DNA from: an uncultured Verrucomicrobiota bacterium
Lineage (GTDB): Bacteria; Verrucomicrobiota; Verrucomicrobiia; Limisphaerales; UBA9464
NCBI GenBank assembly: GCA_903925515.1
Contig: CAIYFP010000328.1
Coordinates: 1 to 7,448, forward strand
DNA length: 7,448 bases
Direction of reading: 5' to 3'
Made by a program: the position numbers and the translations under genes. Below, piece by piece: positions 6,374-7,448 of the stretch. Numbering within the stretch: position 1 is the first letter of the stretch; each line of letters begins with the position of its first letter. The notes under the pieces are model-generated. The model did no database searches, had not been told where the DNA came from, and worked only from the letters and a program-made list of their open reading frames with translations.

Positions 6374-7328
6374 ACACGGGCTCGGCGTGCCCGTCCGGCC
6401 CCTCGCCAGCCCCGAGATGCGCTACCAACGCCAGCGTCGCCTCGATGTCGCCGGCACGGTATGGTTCCTCGTCACCCGCCTCGGCGCATTCCGGCGGTCC
6501 GCAGCCAGCATCGCCGACACGGTGGCCGAAACGCGTCCCGATCTTCTCGTCAATTTCATGGAGCCTACGGCGGGGTGGTACGCCCGCTCTCCACGGCGCG
6601 CCGTGCCCGTCCTCGCGGTCGGGCACCAGTTCATGCTCCGGCATCCGCAGTATCCCAGACCCGCCGGACCCTCGCCCGTCCACTGGGGCTTCCTCCAATA
6701 CGTTGCATTCACCGGACGAGCGGACGCCCGGCATGCCTTGTCCTACTACGACGCCGACCCACGCGGCATCGGGCAGGCAGGCATCGTCGCACCCCCGCTG
6801 CTTCGAGACGAGGTCCTCGCCATGGACGGCAGGGCCAACGACGGCCACCTGCTCGCCTACCTCCTCAACGCCGGCTACCTGCCCCCGCTCCTCGATGCCC
6901 TGCGCCAACGCCGAAGCCTCCGCGCCCACGTCTTCTGTCATCGGCCCGGAGCACCCGCCCACGAGAAGGCCGCGCCCGGGGTCGTCGTGCATGCGTTGGA
7001 CGCCCGCCTTTTCCTGCGTCTGATGGACTCGGCCCACGCCGTCCTGTGCAGCGCCGGCTTCGAGTCCTTGTCGGAGGCCGGATGGCTCGGTAAGCCCACC
7101 CTCGCCGTTCCCATCGAGGGGCACCGCGAGCAAACACTCAACGCCGCCGACGCCGCAGGCGTGGGTCTTTGCACGACGTCCCCCCACCCCGACCTCGACC
7201 GGCTGTCCTCCGCGCCCAACCCCACGCAGACGTCACGGTTCCGCTCATGGGTCCTGCAATCGGACGCCCGCCTCGATGCATCCGTGGCGCTGGCCATCCA
7301 ACGCCCTAGGCAATGGGGTCACATCTAA
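6225..7328 (+). CDS. GT-B glycosyltransferase (GT28/MurG/UGT-like), possible lipid glycosyltransferase
   Basis: A 367-residue GT-B fold glycosyltransferase. The N-terminus MNVALVVQGEGRGHMTQALA has the glycine-rich GEGRGH motif (9-14) seen in MurG, UGT and MGDG-synthase-like enzymes. The C-terminal donor-binding half has the signature SAGFESLSEAGWLGKP (276-291), then LAVPIEGHREQ (293-303), where the E/H/Q residues normally contact the nucleotide-sugar. No transmembrane segment is evident; such enzymes usually act at the inner face of the membrane. The ATG at 6225 is at the family's natural N-terminus and lies 149 bases inside the preceding phosphoesterase frame, so the two are probably co-transcribed. 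No Shine-Dalgarno sequence is present. Next to a PlcP-like enzyme, a plausible role is adding a sugar to diacylglycerol to form a glycolipid. Sugar and acceptor are not proven. The stop is TAA at 7326-7328. Confidence 0.9.
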   Translation: MNVALVVQGEGRGHMTQALAFKDWARRRGHQIVAAMAGRPPNRSWPAFFEHGLGVPVRPLASPEMRYQRQRRLDVAGTVWFLVTRLGAFRRSAASIADTVAETRPDLLVNFMEPTAGWYARSPRRAVPVLAVGHQFMLRHPQYPRPAGPSPVHWGFLQYVAFTGRADARHALSYYDADPRGIGQAGIVAPPLLRDEVLAMDGRANDGHLLAYLLNAGYLPPLLDALRQRRSLRAHVFCHRPGAPAHEKAAPGVVVHALDARLFLRLMDSAHAVLCSAGFESLSEAGWLGKPTLAVPIEGHREQTLNAADAAGVGLCTTSPHPDLDRLSSAPNPTQTSRFRSWVLQSDARLDASVALAIQRPRQWGHI

Positions 7329-7332
7329 ACTA

Positions 7333-7364
7333 TTGACAATTCTTGGCGCGTCGGGACGATCCCG
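7333..7364 (+). promoter_or_regulatory. Putative promoter of the RAYT transposase gene, with hairpin
   Basis: TTGACA (7333-7338), 16 bases, then GACGAT (7355-7360; three of six matches to TATAAT), six bases, and the ATG at 7367. The -35 sits in a nine-base palindrome ATTG-A-CAAT (7332-7340). The -10 region lies in a five-base-pair hairpin CGGGA-CGA-TCCCG (7352-7364) that ends two bases before the ATG. The predicted start point would be at or next to the ATG. No terminator separates it from the glycosyltransferase gene. Confidence 0.4.
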
Positions 7365-7366
7365 CC

Positions 7367-7448
7367 ATGGCTCGTCCCCTCCGCGTCTGGGTGCCCCACG
7401 GCTGGTACCATGTCGTCAACCGAGGCAATCACGGCGGTCGCATCTTCC
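7367..7448 (+). CDS. REP-associated tyrosine transposase (RAYT, Y1_Tnp/IS200-like), 5' end only
   Basis: The first 27 codons of a gene cut by the right edge, too short to stand out as an open frame. The translation MARPLRVWVPHGWYHVVNRG continues NHGGRIF. It matches the characteristic N-terminus of TnpA_REP/RAYT proteins, where MARPLR is followed by W/YHV..RGN and R.IF. These are single-strand DNA endonucleases related to IS200/IS605 transposases, domesticated to act on REP palindromes. The HUH motif and catalytic tyrosine would lie beyond the window. The gene starts 38 bases after the glycosyltransferase stop, on the same strand. No REP-like palindrome with a GTAG-type tetranucleotide is visible in that short gap. 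Whether the gene is intact cannot be judged. Confidence 0.88.
   Translation, partial: MARPLRVWVPHGWYHVVNRGNHGGRIF

Noticed and set aside
7329..7366. Rho-independent terminator after the glycosyltransferase gene
   Set aside because: The only hairpin (7352-7364) has a five-base-pair stem and no T-run, and it runs into the next start codon.
1..7448. CRISPR array, toxin-antitoxin, restriction or other defence system
   Set aside because: No regularly spaced direct repeats and no proteins of those families were found. All clear genes are metabolic, envelope, translation or RAYT-type.

Overview
The window is a G+C-rich bacterial chromosome segment. It most resembles Verrucomicrobiota, with Planctomycetota second. 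The pointers are a Tat-exported Gfo/Idh/MocA oxidoreductase of the type expanded in those phyla, an alpha2-type glycyl-tRNA synthetase whose zinc-ribbon cysteines are lost, a REP-associated tyrosine transposase beginning MARPLRV, and a general lack of Shine-Dalgarno sequences. This placement is inferred from protein character, not from a search.

Layout. Positions 1-5292 are all on the minus strand. In transcription order they hold glycyl-tRNA synthetase (5292-3523), an AI-2E-family membrane protein (3485-2463), a YafV-like carbon-nitrogen hydrolase (2459-1689), a family 2 glycosyltransferase (1684-860), and a Gfo/Idh/MocA oxidoreductase (827-1, cut by the left edge). The gaps are 37, 3, 4 and 32 bases, so at least the first four genes look like one transcription unit. 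A perfect TTGACA overlaps the glycosyltransferase stop codon and may give the oxidoreductase its own promoter. A gap of about 210 bases (5293-5503) separates this block from a divergent plus-strand pair: a PlcP/LpxH-like calcineurin-type metallophosphoesterase (5504-6373) and a GT-B glycosyltransferase (6225-7328), which overlap by 149 bases. The right edge cuts a RAYT transposase gene (start 7367).

How the genes fit together. The block led by glyQS mixes housekeeping, metabolite repair and cell-surface functions, and no single pathway is evident. The plus-strand pair resembles the phospholipase C plus lipid glycosyltransferase arrangement (PlcP/Agt) used to swap phospholipids for glycolipids, although databases often name the first gene UDP-2,3-diacylglucosamine diphosphatase. 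Three perfect TTGACA hexamers were found in the window by eye. Each lies 28-33 bases before a start codon. Two are followed by GACG(A/T)T and exactly six bases before the ATG, a geometry that would give nearly leaderless transcripts. No CRISPR array, tRNA, rRNA, riboswitch or T-rich terminator was seen. Nothing here is clearly an undescribed defence or mobile system.
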